Shown piece after piece: positions 49,571 to 55,979 of a stretch of 64,000 nt of DNA. The DNA lies in assembly GCF_002893095.1 (NCBI RefSeq), contig NZ_PKQQ01000002.1, positions 310,001-374,000 on the forward strand, in the 5' to 3' direction. The position numbers and the translations under genes were made by a program. How positions within the stretch are numbered: the stretch's first letter is position 1; each line of letters begins with the position of its first letter. Below the pieces are notes generated by a model that did no database searches, was not told the origin of the DNA, and saw only the letters and a list, made by a program, of their open reading frames with translations. Source of the DNA: Stenotrophomonas sp. VV52 (GTDB taxonomy: Bacteria > Pseudomonadota > Gammaproteobacteria > Xanthomonadales > Xanthomonadaceae).

Positions 49571-49606
49571 GGGATAGGTGCCCGGCTTTCGGAGCCGCTG
49601 CCGGGC
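49571..49606 (-). promoter_or_regulatory. leader hairpin A, upstream of recT
   Basis: A 7-bp stem (GCCCGGC / GCCGGGC) closes a 13-nt loop centred on GGCTCC. It is followed by CACCTATCCC, the complement of the plus-strand decamer GGGATAGGTG (49571-49580). The same decamer and a stem with the same loop length recur at 50191-50224. It ends 14 nt before the recT start. Confidence 0.6.
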
Positions 49607-49629
49607 GAGCGGTCGCATCCCTGCGGGGT

Positions 49630-50172
49630 TCAGTAGGGCTTTTCGACCTTGCCTTGGTCTTGCAGACTCTTGACCCGGAAAAGCTCGTTGAGGATCACGT
49701 CCATCTGCTGGCCGATCTGGTTACGAAGACCGTCCTTCAGGGCGCCGGTCACATTCAGGGCGCTCTGCTTCATCGCGGCGCTGAAGTCCTCGGCGCAGAT
49801 CGTGGTCATCAGGTACTCGGCGCGCGTCACGCTGGAGTAGTCGCTGGTCGACGGCTTGCCAGTTTTGGCATCAACCTTGGCAGACCAGTAGCCGCTCACG
49901 ATTTTCTCCAGCTGCTTACGGACGGTGGTGGACGGGCCGTCGGGCTGACCCCACTGCGTCACACGCTGGTACTCTTCATCGAAGGCGTTGTTAACAGCAG
50001 CATCAATGGCGACCTGGATCTGTGCTTCGACGCGATCCACGAAAATGGCGTTGATGCGCCGGCCCACTTCCTTCGCAACGATGCCTGACAGGTCTTCGTC
50101 GTTCCTGACGAGCTGGTCTGCGGCTTTCGCGACAATCGCGGCCTGCAGCTCTTCTTCGTTGATATTCAACAT
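49630..50172 (-). CDS. hypothetical phage protein in the recombination operon
   Basis: The 180-residue protein is unrecognised. It is mainly helical (EELQAAIVAKAADQLVRNDE, VEAQIQVAIDAAVNNAFDEE) with a middle KLEKIVSGYW-like segment and no obvious active-site motif. AAGGA lies 6 nt before the ATG and leader hairpin B precedes that. Its place between recT and another unknown suggests a recombination accessory role, by context only. Confidence 0.7.
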   Translation of the reverse strand: MLNINEEELQAAIVAKAADQLVRNDEDLSGIVAKEVGRRINAIFVDRVEAQIQVAIDAAVNNAFDEEYQRVTQWGQPDGPSTTVRKQLEKIVSGYWSAKVDAKTGKPSTSDYSSVTRAEYLMTTICAEDFSAAMKQSALNVTGALKDGLRNQIGQQMDVILNELFRVKSLQDQGKVEKPY

Positions 50173-50190
50173 GGCAATTCCTTGTTCTCG

Positions 50191-50224
50191 GGGATAGGTG
50201 CCGGCTTGGGGAGCCCCGGCCGGC
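50191..50224 (-). promoter_or_regulatory. leader hairpin B, upstream of the 180-residue gene
   Basis: The identical decamer GGGATAGGTG is followed by a 6-bp stem (GCCGGC / GCCGGC) with a 13-nt loop that shares the GGAGCC core of hairpin A. It lies 18 nt before the ATG. A second stem (GCTGCCCG / CGGGCAGC, 50235-50257) stands upstream in the same 157-bp gap. Confidence 0.6.
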
Positions 50225-50329
50225 GCGGGGTGGTGCTGCCCGTGGGGAGCGGGCAGCGGGGAGAAGGAGGGTCTGCGCCGGGTGCCACAAATTCAAAGCC
50301 CGGAGGATTCGCTCGCAGCCCCGTGGTGG

Positions 50330-50863
50330 TTACGCGGCGGCGGTCAGGTCTTCCTGCACGGGCTTGTCGCCCTTGCTCTGGTTCAGCGGCGACACCAGGG
50401 TCAGCTGCACTTCGTTCTTGATCTGCTCGCACAAGGCACCGGCTTCAGCCTTGGTCGGGTGGAACACGGCGCTGAAGGTCAGCTGCAGCGTTCCGCCTTC
50501 GAGGGGTTCGAAGGAGAGCTTCTTGAGCGTCACGTCTTTGATGACCAGGGGATCGGTCAGGCCCAGGCCACCGCCGATCAGCAGGGAGTAGCCCGGGTAT
50601 TCCTCGTCCCACGGCAGCGCGCCCAGCTTCGGGAACTTGACCGCCGTCAGGCCGTCGCTACCGTCGATCAGGTCCTGCTGCTCGCCCTGCGCGGCCTTGC
50701 GGTACAGCGCCTGGCGCAGGCCCTTCTGGAAGTAATCCAGCACGCTGCTGCTGACGGCCACGACCAGTTTCAGGTCGCCTGCCAGCTTGTTCTCGTCGCC
50801 ATGCCGCTCGGCGCGAGGGTTGAAGTTGGCGACCTTGGCGGTCGCGTCGTTGAGCTCAAACAT
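50330..50863 (-). CDS. hypothetical phage protein in the recombination operon
   Basis: The 177-residue protein is unrecognised. The start MFELNDATAKVANFNPRAER and a beta-rich middle (LKKLSFEPLEGGTLQLTFSAVFHPT) suggest a compact fold that could bind single-stranded DNA, but no family signature is seen. GAGAGG lies upstream of the ATG with a short hairpin beyond it. Confidence 0.7.
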   Translation of the reverse strand: MFELNDATAKVANFNPRAERHGDENKLAGDLKLVVAVSSSVLDYFQKGLRQALYRKAAQGEQQDLIDGSDGLTAVKFPKLGALPWDEEYPGYSLLIGGGLGLTDPLVIKDVTLKKLSFEPLEGGTLQLTFSAVFHPTKAEAGALCEQIKNEVQLTLVSPLNQSKGDKPVQEDLTAAA

Positions 50864-50882
50864 CGGTGGTGCCTCTCGTTGA

Positions 50883-50897
50883 GCCGGCCGCGCCGGC
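50883..50897 (-). promoter_or_regulatory. short GCCGGC hairpin upstream of the 177-residue gene
   Basis: GCCGGC GCG GCCGGC forms a 6-bp stem about 20 nt before the start. The GAGAGGCACC ribosome-binding stretch that follows resembles the one before recT. It lacks the GGGATAGGTG decamer, so it is a weaker relative of hairpins A and B. Confidence 0.4.
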
Positions 50898-50905
50898 GGG
50901 GAAGA

Positions 50906-51019
50906 TCAGGCCGGCCAGACCAGCAGCCAGCCCAGGTAGGCCAGCAGCGCGTACGCGGCGAGGAAGGCGAGGAAGTCGGTGCGGTTGCGGCAGCCGGTGC
51001 GGGTGAGGAGGTCACGCAT
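50906..51019 (-). CDS. tiny membrane protein
   Basis: The 37-residue product has a polar start (MRDLLTRTGCRNR) and one hydrophobic helix (FLAFLAAYALLAYLGWLLVW). It overlaps the upstream gene by 8 bp. The evidence is the coupling and membrane helix; the family is unknown. Confidence 0.5.
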   Translation of the reverse strand: MRDLLTRTGCRNRTDFLAFLAAYALLAYLGWLLVWPA

Positions 51020-51197
51020 CGCTGTCTTCCTCCGCGCAGATCCCGTGGATCGCTTCGTGGCTGTTGATCTCGATGTCCGCGTTGCCCAGCAGCAGGCCGT
51101 CCATGCGGATCTCGGTTACGACCAGACCCGCGATGCCGGGTGGTTCAATAGGCGGCAGGCCCTGCTGCATCCCCTTGATGAAGTCGGTGTCGTTCAT
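51012..51197 (-). CDS. small acidic hypothetical phage protein
   Basis: The 61-residue product (MNDTDFIKGMQQGLPPIEPP...) is acidic at its C-terminus and unrecognised. The ATG at 51197 overlaps the upstream stop by 4 bp, which decides the start over the longer frame. Confidence 0.6.
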   Translation of the reverse strand: MNDTDFIKGMQQGLPPIEPPGIAGLVVTEIRMDGLLLGNADIEINSHEAIHGICAEEDSDA

Positions 51198-51958
51198 CGC
51201 GCAGCCCGCCGCGACAGATGGCAATCGACGGCCTCCGTGATCTTCGCCATCGTCAGCGGGTAGTCGGCAGAGAAGCGCTCCACGCAGTGGGCCCAGTACT
51301 CCGTGTCGATCTGCCAGGAGTGCGGGTAGTCGATCTCCGCCCGGATCAGCGCGGTCTTCACCTTCGGATCGAGAGCATTGGGGAACGGAATGTGGTTCGT
51401 TTTGATTTCCAACACGATGGGCAAGATTCCCCAACAGCTGCGCAGCGCGCCGCCGTTCGCTTCTGCGAGCTTGAGCGCAACCTCCATGGCAGCGTCCGTG
51501 AGCGGCACGAACGTGTGGCCGTTCGCCATCTTGTGGCTGGTGGCGCGGAGGCGTTCGCGTTCCTCCTGGTATGCCTTAGTGTTGAGGTCGTCTTCGGTCG
51601 GCTCGCGGCGAAGCGTCTTCGCCAAGTGCAGGCCAAATTCACTGCGCAGGCCGTTGGTCAGAACATCGGAAAGCCCCGCCACATCAGCGGCCCACTCCGC
51701 AGGAACAGCGAAGGTGTCCGTGCAATAGGTGCAGTCGAACTCGTCATCGACGCTGCCTTCCCAGCCCGGCGCGCGGCGCATGGCCAGGTTCGGGTAGTCT
51801 TCGCGGTTGCCGCCACCGGTGCGCGTATACACCTCGATCTTCTGATCGGTGAACGAAACGTCGCGCAGGCGCTCAACGTCGTTCTCCCGCAGGCCGATCA
51901 CAGCCAGCAGCAGGGAAGAGTGCGGGTTCTTGCCGAACAGCATGTTGTAGAGGCTCAC
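51194..51958 (-). CDS. hypothetical phage protein
   Basis: The 254-residue protein is unrecognised. It starts with GTG, overlapping the upstream stop (GTGA). A CxxC pair (FDCTYCTD) near residue 76 and a helical remainder are visible, with no catalytic signature. The N-terminus NMLFGKNPHSSLLLAVIGL is well packed. It lies between tiny genes in the leftward operon. Confidence 0.68.
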   Translation of the reverse strand: MSLYNMLFGKNPHSSLLLAVIGLRENDVERLRDVSFTDQKIEVYTRTGGGNREDYPNLAMRRAPGWEGSVDDEFDCTYCTDTFAVPAEWAADVAGLSDVLTNGLRSEFGLHLAKTLRREPTEDDLNTKAYQEERERLRATSHKMANGHTFVPLTDAAMEVALKLAEANGGALRSCWGILPIVLEIKTNHIPFPNALDPKVKTALIRAEIDYPHSWQIDTEYWAHCVERFSADYPLTMAKITEAVDCHLSRRAAR

Positions 51959-52071
51959 TTGAGGATTCCTTGGCAGATGACGGCGAAGAGGACTCCCAGG
52001 CAGAAGGCAAGGAAGTAGGCAGCCATCGTCTTGATGGCGAAGTAGTGTGCGGCGCGGTCGTCAGCGGTCAT
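51955..52071 (-). CDS. tiny membrane protein
   Basis: The 38-residue product (MTADDRAAHYFAIKTMAAYF...) has a single C-terminal membrane helix (FLAFCLGVLFAVICQGIL). It overlaps the upstream gene by 4 bp and the downstream GTG by 4 bp. The family is unknown. Confidence 0.55.
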   Translation of the reverse strand: MTADDRAAHYFAIKTMAAYFLAFCLGVLFAVICQGILK

Positions 52072-52400
52072 GCGACACCGCCATTGGCGCGGGTGAGAGC
52101 AGCTGCCCGGCGTGCCGATGCTGCTTTCATGCGCTCATACACGGCTTTTGGAACGGATGCGCCGTCGTCGTCGTAGGAGGCAGATTCGTCGTGCTCGGCG
52201 CTCGCAACATCGAATTCTTGATCTGCGGCAATCAGTTCTGCGAGCTGGGTTTCGCGCGCGGCAACAGCGTCCGCCGCTGCGCGCAGCAGCTCGGCGTGGT
52301 GTGCGGCTTCCCCGCTCAACCACGTTCCCGCCCAGCGCAGCACGGATTCCGGGTCCGTGCTGATCAAATCGCGATGTGGGTACAGCTTCCTGGCGCTCAT
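52068..52400 (-). CDS. hypothetical phage protein
   Basis: The 110-residue product is helical, with a run of Asp/Glu in the middle (FDVASAEHDESASYDDDGAS) and a basic end. It is unrecognised. The ATG at 52400 overlaps the upstream stop by 4 bp; the longer frame is rejected. Confidence 0.6.
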   Translation of the reverse strand: MSARKLYPHRDLISTDPESVLRWAGTWLSGEAAHHAELLRAAADAVAARETQLAELIAADQEFDVASAEHDESASYDDDGASVPKAVYERMKAASARRAAALTRANGGVA

Positions 52401-52744
52401 GCCGCCACCTGCTGCACTGCCTGTTCGAGCAGCTGCTCGTCGATCGCGGCGGCTTCGACCTTGGCCAGCTCGTACAGCTTGGCCAGCAGCGGCGAGTCCA
52501 ACAGGTCCGCCGGGTCGGTGTGGTGCAGCTGGTGCAGCGCCAGCGTCACGTCCGTGTAGTGGTCGCCATCGAAGGTGCCAGCGGTCCACTGCTCAGCCTC
52601 GCGGCACGCTGCCGGGTCGTTGATCAGGCTGCGGGCCAGATCGGCGGCTGCTTCGCTGGCCAGGTCGCCGGATTCGTCCTCGCTGAGGTTGTCCCAGGAG
52701 AGCTGCGCGGCGCGGCTGATATCTGTGTCGGTATGGAGCGACAT
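52397..52744 (-). CDS. hypothetical phage protein, first gene of the leftward operon
   Basis: The 115-residue acidic, helical product is unrecognised. It is the first gene after the PL-like promoter, with a leader of roughly 35 nt. Only a weak GAG motif serves as ribosome-binding site. Confidence 0.65.
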   Translation of the reverse strand: MSLHTDTDISRAAQLSWDNLSEDESGDLASEAAADLARSLINDPAACREAEQWTAGTFDGDHYTDVTLALHQLHHTDPADLLDSPLLAKLYELAKVEAAAIDEQLLEQAVQQVAA

Positions 52745-52786
52745 GGTCTCGACCCGTTGGATGGCCCGGAGTGGGCCGACGGGGAG

Positions 52787-52816
52787 AGTAAATCATCGGT
52801 TACTTAACGAAGTCAA
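52787..52816 (-). promoter_or_regulatory. PL-like early leftward promoter
   Basis: On the reverse strand TTGACT, an 18-nt spacer ending AGTAACCGATGA and a TTTACT box with TGA in extended -10 position are seen. From AGTAACC onward it matches the cro promoter at 54184-54213 at all but one base. AGTAAC also recurs 24 bp upstream as a direct repeat, a possible repressor contact. Confidence 0.7.
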
Positions 52817-52866
52817 CGAAAAGTTACTTTCTGGGCGAACGTTTTACTGAACGGCGCACAATTCGT

Positions 52867-53331
52867 TCAGTTTTGGTCGTCTATGGACCGCTGAACTGTG
52901 TCTGCGCGGATCGCGTCGATTGCCTGCTGCTGGCCCTCCAGCATCGCGGTGCATTTCTCGCCCTCGCTGCGCAGCCACTCGGCGTCTGATGCTTCTTCCA
53001 TTGCTGAAGCTCGAAGTGCGGCAGCCTCTCTGCGCGGAGCGATCAGGGGCAGCCAAGTGCCATACCTGACCGGCTTGCCCCCAGCAACCACGTGGGTCTG
53101 TGCGTGGAGCCACAGGGCGGCCGTCTGAGCACCGTTCCCCAGATTCCTCAATTGCTCAGCCGCCGCCGGGTGACCCGCCTTCGCTTGGGTGCTGGACATG
53201 TAGTCCCAGAAACCAGCGCAGTCAGCATAGATGCGTGCCGCTTCCTCGGTTTCTTTCTTCACCTCGGCTATCTCGTCGGCGGTGGGCGACGAAGCGAGGG
53301 CAATTGCTAGCAGCGCGGAGATAATTCCCAT
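52867..53331 (-). CDS. hypothetical exported phage protein
   Basis: The 154-residue product starts with a short hydrophobic leader (MGIISALLAIALASSPTADE), so export or membrane insertion is likely. A helical, charged body with two cysteines (IYADCAGFWDY, GEKCTAML) follows. It is unrecognised. It lies 3 bp downstream of the next gene in the repressor-direction transcript, so it may be expressed in the lysogen. Confidence 0.65.
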   Translation of the reverse strand: MGIISALLAIALASSPTADEIAEVKKETEEAARIYADCAGFWDYMSSTQAKAGHPAAAEQLRNLGNGAQTAALWLHAQTHVVAGGKPVRYGTWLPLIAPRREAAALRASAMEEASDAEWLRSEGEKCTAMLEGQQQAIDAIRADTVQRSIDDQN

Positions 53332-53334
53332 TGG

Positions 53335-53703
53335 TCACCCGTACCGAGAGCGAAGGAGGCCGGCGTCCTCAAAGGCCACACCGTCACGCATGCAGTCTTC
53401 GGCGCGTTCGAGGTCCTTGTGCAGCTGGATCAGGTCGTCGTCCGGCAACTGCTCGATGCCGGTGTAGCCGAAGCAGGCCTGGTCGATGACCATCTGCATG
53501 GGGTGCCCCCAGCGCCGGCGGAAGTGGCGAATCATCCTGCAGTGGGACTCACGCAGCACCACGTCCATGCGGAAGTCCTCGCGCTCGGCTGCCGGCGTGT
53601 TCTGCACGACGTGCAGGGTAGGGCGCTGCTGCGCCTGTCCCCGAAGAGCGGCGGTCCTAGCCGCCAGCCGCTGTGCGAGTTCCTCGAACTTGTCCTTCTG
53701 CAT
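53335..53703 (-). CDS. hypothetical phage protein downstream of the repressor
   Basis: The 122-residue protein is unrecognised. It has a basic, Arg-rich central part (CRMIRHFRRRWGHPMQMVIDQ) and a helical acidic end. Its start overlaps the repressor C-terminus by 47 bp, so it is probably co-expressed with it during lysogeny. Confidence 0.62.
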   Translation of the reverse strand: MQKDKFEELAQRLAARTAALRGQAQQRPTLHVVQNTPAAEREDFRMDVVLRESHCRMIRHFRRRWGHPMQMVIDQACFGYTGIEQLPDDDLIQLHKDLERAEDCMRDGVAFEDAGLLRSRYG

Positions 53704-54148
53704 CCTGTGAGCCCCTGATTCGCTTTGCCAGAACCTTCGTCAGGTCGAAGACGTTCTCCTGGCGCACTTCCGCGCCGAACTCTTCGACCACCTCAAACGC
53801 CGTCTCCAGCAGAACTTCGTCACTGATCCACTCCGGTGGGTCACCGGTGAAATCGAGGTAGTGCCGAAGCAGCAGGACCGACGCGGCCATCTTGCTGAAG
53901 TCCGGTCGCTCAGACTGAGACGGGCTGGCGACCGCCGCATTGCGCGGTCCATCGCCGGATGAAAGCCACCTGGCGCTGACACCAAAGTGCCGCGCCCACT
54001 CAGTCAGGAAGACGCCGTTCGGCGTCTGGTTCTGGCCCTTCTCCAGCCGACCCACGTACTGCTTGGACGTGCCGACGATGTCGGCCATCTGCTGTTGGGT
54101 CAGCTGAGCGGTTCTACGCAGCTCTTCGAGTCGGGCGCCAATAGTCAT
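53657..54148 (-). CDS. XRE-family phage repressor (CI-like), short form
   Basis: The 163-residue protein has an N-terminal helix-turn-helix (RLEELRRTAQLTQQQMADIVG, TSKQYVGRLEKGQ, about 5-60) and a C-terminal helical part. No LexA/S24 peptidase domain is present, so classical RecA-driven autocleavage is not expected. It should bind the paired operators between itself and cro. The ATG at 54148 has no Shine-Dalgarno; the slightly longer frame is less likely. Confidence 0.82.
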   Translation of the reverse strand: MTIGARLEELRRTAQLTQQQMADIVGTSKQYVGRLEKGQNQTPNGVFLTEWARHFGVSARWLSSGDGPRNAAVASPSQSERPDFSKMAASVLLLRHYLDFTGDPPEWISDEVLLETAFEVVEEFGAEVRQENVFDLTKVLAKRIRGSQDAEGQVRGTRTAAGG

Positions 54149-54183
54149 GTAACGAATGATTGACGGAAACGGGGAAATCATGG

Positions 54184-54222
54184 TTGACTGCCGGCAGTAA
54201 CCAATGATTTACTGCCGGCATG
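54184..54222 (+). promoter_or_regulatory. PR-like promoter with two repressor operators
   Basis: TTGACT, an 18-nt spacer and TTTACT (54208-54213, TGA extended) form the promoter. Operator 1 is the perfect 12-bp palindrome ACTGCCGGCAGT (54187-54198) overlapping the -35. Operator 2 (54211-54222, ACTGCCGGCATG) overlaps the -10 end and the cro start, 24 bp away. TTTACT ends exactly 6 nt before the cro ATG, so the mRNA may be leaderless. Confidence 0.78.
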
Positions 54223-54453
54223 AACCCGACCCTCACCGAAGCAAAATCCGCCCTCGGCATCGAGACCAACGCCGAGTTCGCCCGTTTCCTTGGCCTGCCG
54301 CGGCAGTCGATGACCGGCCGAGACGAGGGCAAACCCATCCCCGATGCGTGGTGCTGGAAGGCCGCGCAGAAGCGCCCAGACCTGTTTGCGCCCGTGGCCA
54401 AGAAGGAACCGGCACGTCGGAAAAAGGCCGTCCCGATCAGCGAGGTGATCTGA
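54220..54453 (+). CDS. Cro/YdaS-like DNA-binding protein
   Basis: The 77-residue protein is divergent from the repressor. It has an HTH-like ALGIETNAEFARFLGLPRQS and a Lys/Arg-rich tail (KKEPARRKKA). It is the first gene of the rightward operon and probably acts as the lytic-side repressor. Its ATG overlaps operator 2 and has no ribosome-binding site. Confidence 0.72.
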   Translation: MNPTLTEAKSALGIETNAEFARFLGLPRQSMTGRDEGKPIPDAWCWKAAQKRPDLFAPVAKKEPARRKKAVPISEVI

Positions 54454-54639
54454 ATGCTCAAGTCCGCGTTCGCCAAAGGAATCGCCTTGGGCCTTGGCAT
54501 CAGTTGTCTTTGGCTCATTCCCATGACCTTCGCCCACCTGACCGGAACCGGCCTCATTGGCTACGGCTGCTGCACTGCGGTCGTTCTGGTGATCGCTGCA
54601 GTCGTCGCAGAAGTCCGGGCTCGCAAGAGCTCTCCCTGA
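54454..54639 (+). CDS. small membrane protein
   Basis: The 61-residue product has two hydrophobic helices (IALGLGISCLWLIPMTFAHL and GYGCCTAVVLVIAAVVAEV) and a basic end. It directly abuts the cro stop codon. The family is unknown; early phage membrane proteins can act in exclusion, but nothing here shows that. Confidence 0.6.
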   Translation: MLKSAFAKGIALGLGISCLWLIPMTFAHLTGTGLIGYGCCTAVVLVIAAVVAEVRARKSSP

Positions 54640-54649
54640 CACCCCCATC

Positions 54650-54862
54650 TCACCGCCCCCTGGCGGGGAAGGGCACAACTACGCCCGTCCCATTGTCCGG
54701 AGGCACCCGCACCGCCTGCTTCACCGGCAGCACGTTCACCTTCCGCCCGACGCGCTCGACGGTGAACCACCTGCCACCGACCCGAATAAGCGACAGGACG
54801 TTTGACCGGCCCTGTTGAAGCGACTTCACCACTGGCTGTTCTCCGATTTGGGGAGCGGCCAT
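54650..54862 (-). CDS. possible small protein on the opposite strand of the early region
   Basis: A 70-residue frame with protein-like texture (SNVLSLIRVGGRWFTVERVG, KVNVLPVKQAVRVPP) fills a gap that holds no rightward gene. There is no Shine-Dalgarno and no clear promoter. The frame extends 24 codons further upstream, so the start is uncertain. A real minor gene and a chance frame are both possible. Confidence 0.4.
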   Translation of the reverse strand: MAAPQIGEQPVVKSLQQGRSNVLSLIRVGGRWFTVERVGRKVNVLPVKQAVRVPPDNGTGVVVPFPARGR

Positions 54863-54877
54863 TTTCAGAACCAAGCA

Positions 54878-54915
54878 GGGGAATTCGGGGGACGGCACCG
54901 TCCCAGGGATTCCCC
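54878..54915 (+). promoter_or_regulatory. composite hairpin before the CII-like gene
   Basis: An outer stem GGGGAAT / ATTCCCC encloses, after symmetric 4-nt internal loops, an inner stem GGGACGG / CCGTCCC with a 2-nt loop. No U-run follows. It ends 21 nt before the CII-like ATG and could control its translation or act in antitermination. Confidence 0.5.
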
Positions 54916-54936
54916 CCGACCCAGCAAGGGGCATCC

Positions 54937-55305
54937 ATGCGACACCTCAGCATCACTTACCAGGGTGGACTCACCCACACATCCAGGAGCCTGCGAGAGC
55001 TGCTGCTGGTGCAGGTCCAGCACCACGGCGGCGTCGTGGCCGTGGCCGGCAAGATGGATCTGGCGCCGTCGAAGCTGTCGGAGAAGCTGGCCGGCGGCGA
55101 CACGTCGGGCAAACCGCGCGGCATGACGATCGACGAGCTGGAGCGCTACATCAAGGAGACCGGTGACGTATCCCCGGTGCACTACCTGGTCGAGAAGTTC
55201 CTGACCTGCCCGGACGCCCAGCATGCCGAGGCCATCGCCCAGTTCACCAACTTGGCCAGGGCGATGGCGCCGCTGGCCCAGAGCCTCGGAATCAAGTGGC
55301 CATGA
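54937..55305 (+). CDS. CII-like phage regulator
   Basis: The 122-residue protein has a helix-turn-helix pattern in VQHHGGVVAVAGKMDLAPSKLSEKLAGG and a conserved-looking YIKETGDVSPVHYLVEKF. Position (after cro, before the replication genes) and size fit a CII/CP76-like transcription activator; similarity to lambda CII itself is weak. AAGGGG lies before the ATG. Its end overlaps the O-like gene by 4 bp. Confidence 0.62.
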   Translation: MRHLSITYQGGLTHTSRSLRELLLVQVQHHGGVVAVAGKMDLAPSKLSEKLAGGDTSGKPRGMTIDELERYIKETGDVSPVHYLVEKFLTCPDAQHAEAIAQFTNLARAMAPLAQSLGIKWP

Positions 55306-55979
55306 GCACGATGATCATGTCGCAGTGCTGGCCGCTGCAGATGCCTCCCACCCCAAAAGCCGTGCTGATCTCCCTGGCCGACAACGCCAGCGACCAGGGC
55401 GTGTGCTGGCCGTCCATCACCACGATCTCCGAGCGCACCTGTTTTAGCGAGCGCGCAGTTCAGAACGCGATCAAGTGGCTGGAGGCGGCCGGGATCCTGA
55501 CTGCTGATCGGTCGAATGGGAGGCACACTTCCTACCGCATAACCCCCGCAGCATATGCACCCCCGCAGGAGATGCACCCCGCAGCAGGTGCGTCGGTACC
55601 CCCGCAGGAGATGCCGAAACCCCCGCAGGAGATGCGCCTACCCCCGCAGGAGGTGCCGTCTAACCGTAAAGAACCATCAAGAACCGTCAGAAGCAACCGT
55701 CAGGGTAGCGCTGCGCAGGTTGCTGCCGAACTGCTCCCCGGGCTGCCCGAGAATCTGGTGGCTGACTTCCTCGCTGTCCGGAAGGCCAAGAAGCTCCCGC
55801 TGACGGAAACGGCGGTGGCCGGGCTGCAACGCGAGGCGGCCAAGGCCGGCATGAGCCTGGAATCGGCGGTGAGGCTGTGCTGCGAACGCGGCTGGGCATC
55901 GCTGCGCGCCGACTGGATCCGGGATCAGCCGACCGCCGCTGCGCCGCAGAAGGGCGCACTGCCGAGGCTCAGCGCATGA
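55302..55979 (+). CDS. phage replication initiator, O-like helix-turn-helix protein
   Basis: The 225-residue protein has an N-terminal winged HTH (AVLISLADNASDQGVCWPSI, ISERTCFSERAVQNAIKWLE, about 15-80). A low-complexity middle with repeated PPQEM follows, then a helical C-terminal domain (LPLTETAVAGLQREAAKAG) that should contact the helicase. The arrangement mimics lambda O: DNA-binding end, origin inside the gene, helicase-recruiting end. ATG at 55302 overlaps the upstream stop (ATGA) and is preferred over a GTG two codons earlier. Confidence 0.75.
   Translation: MSTMIMSQCWPLQMPPTPKAVLISLADNASDQGVCWPSITTISERTCFSERAVQNAIKWLEAAGILTADRSNGRHTSYRITPAAYAPPQEMHPAAGASVPPQEMPKPPQEMRLPPQEVPSNRKEPSRTVRSNRQGSAAQVAAELLPGLPENLVADFLAVRKAKKLPLTETAVAGLQREAAKAGMSLESAVRLCCERGWASLRADWIRDQPTAAAPQKGALPRLSA
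55542..55656 (+). repeat. iterons, candidate phage replication origin
   Basis: Six copies of a unit close to ACCCCCGCAGGAGATGC begin at 55542, 55559, 55576, 55598, 55619 and 55640. The first steps are 17 bp and the last two 21 bp. A purine-rich, A+T-richer tract with AACCGT(C/A)A repeats follows (55660-55705). Iterons beside an A+T-rich stretch inside the O-like gene is the lambda ori plan. Confidence 0.65.

Noticed and set aside
55542..55656. Short repeats resembling a CRISPR array
   Set aside because: Units are 17 bp with 0-5 bp between them, lie inside a coding frame and have no spacers or cas genes.
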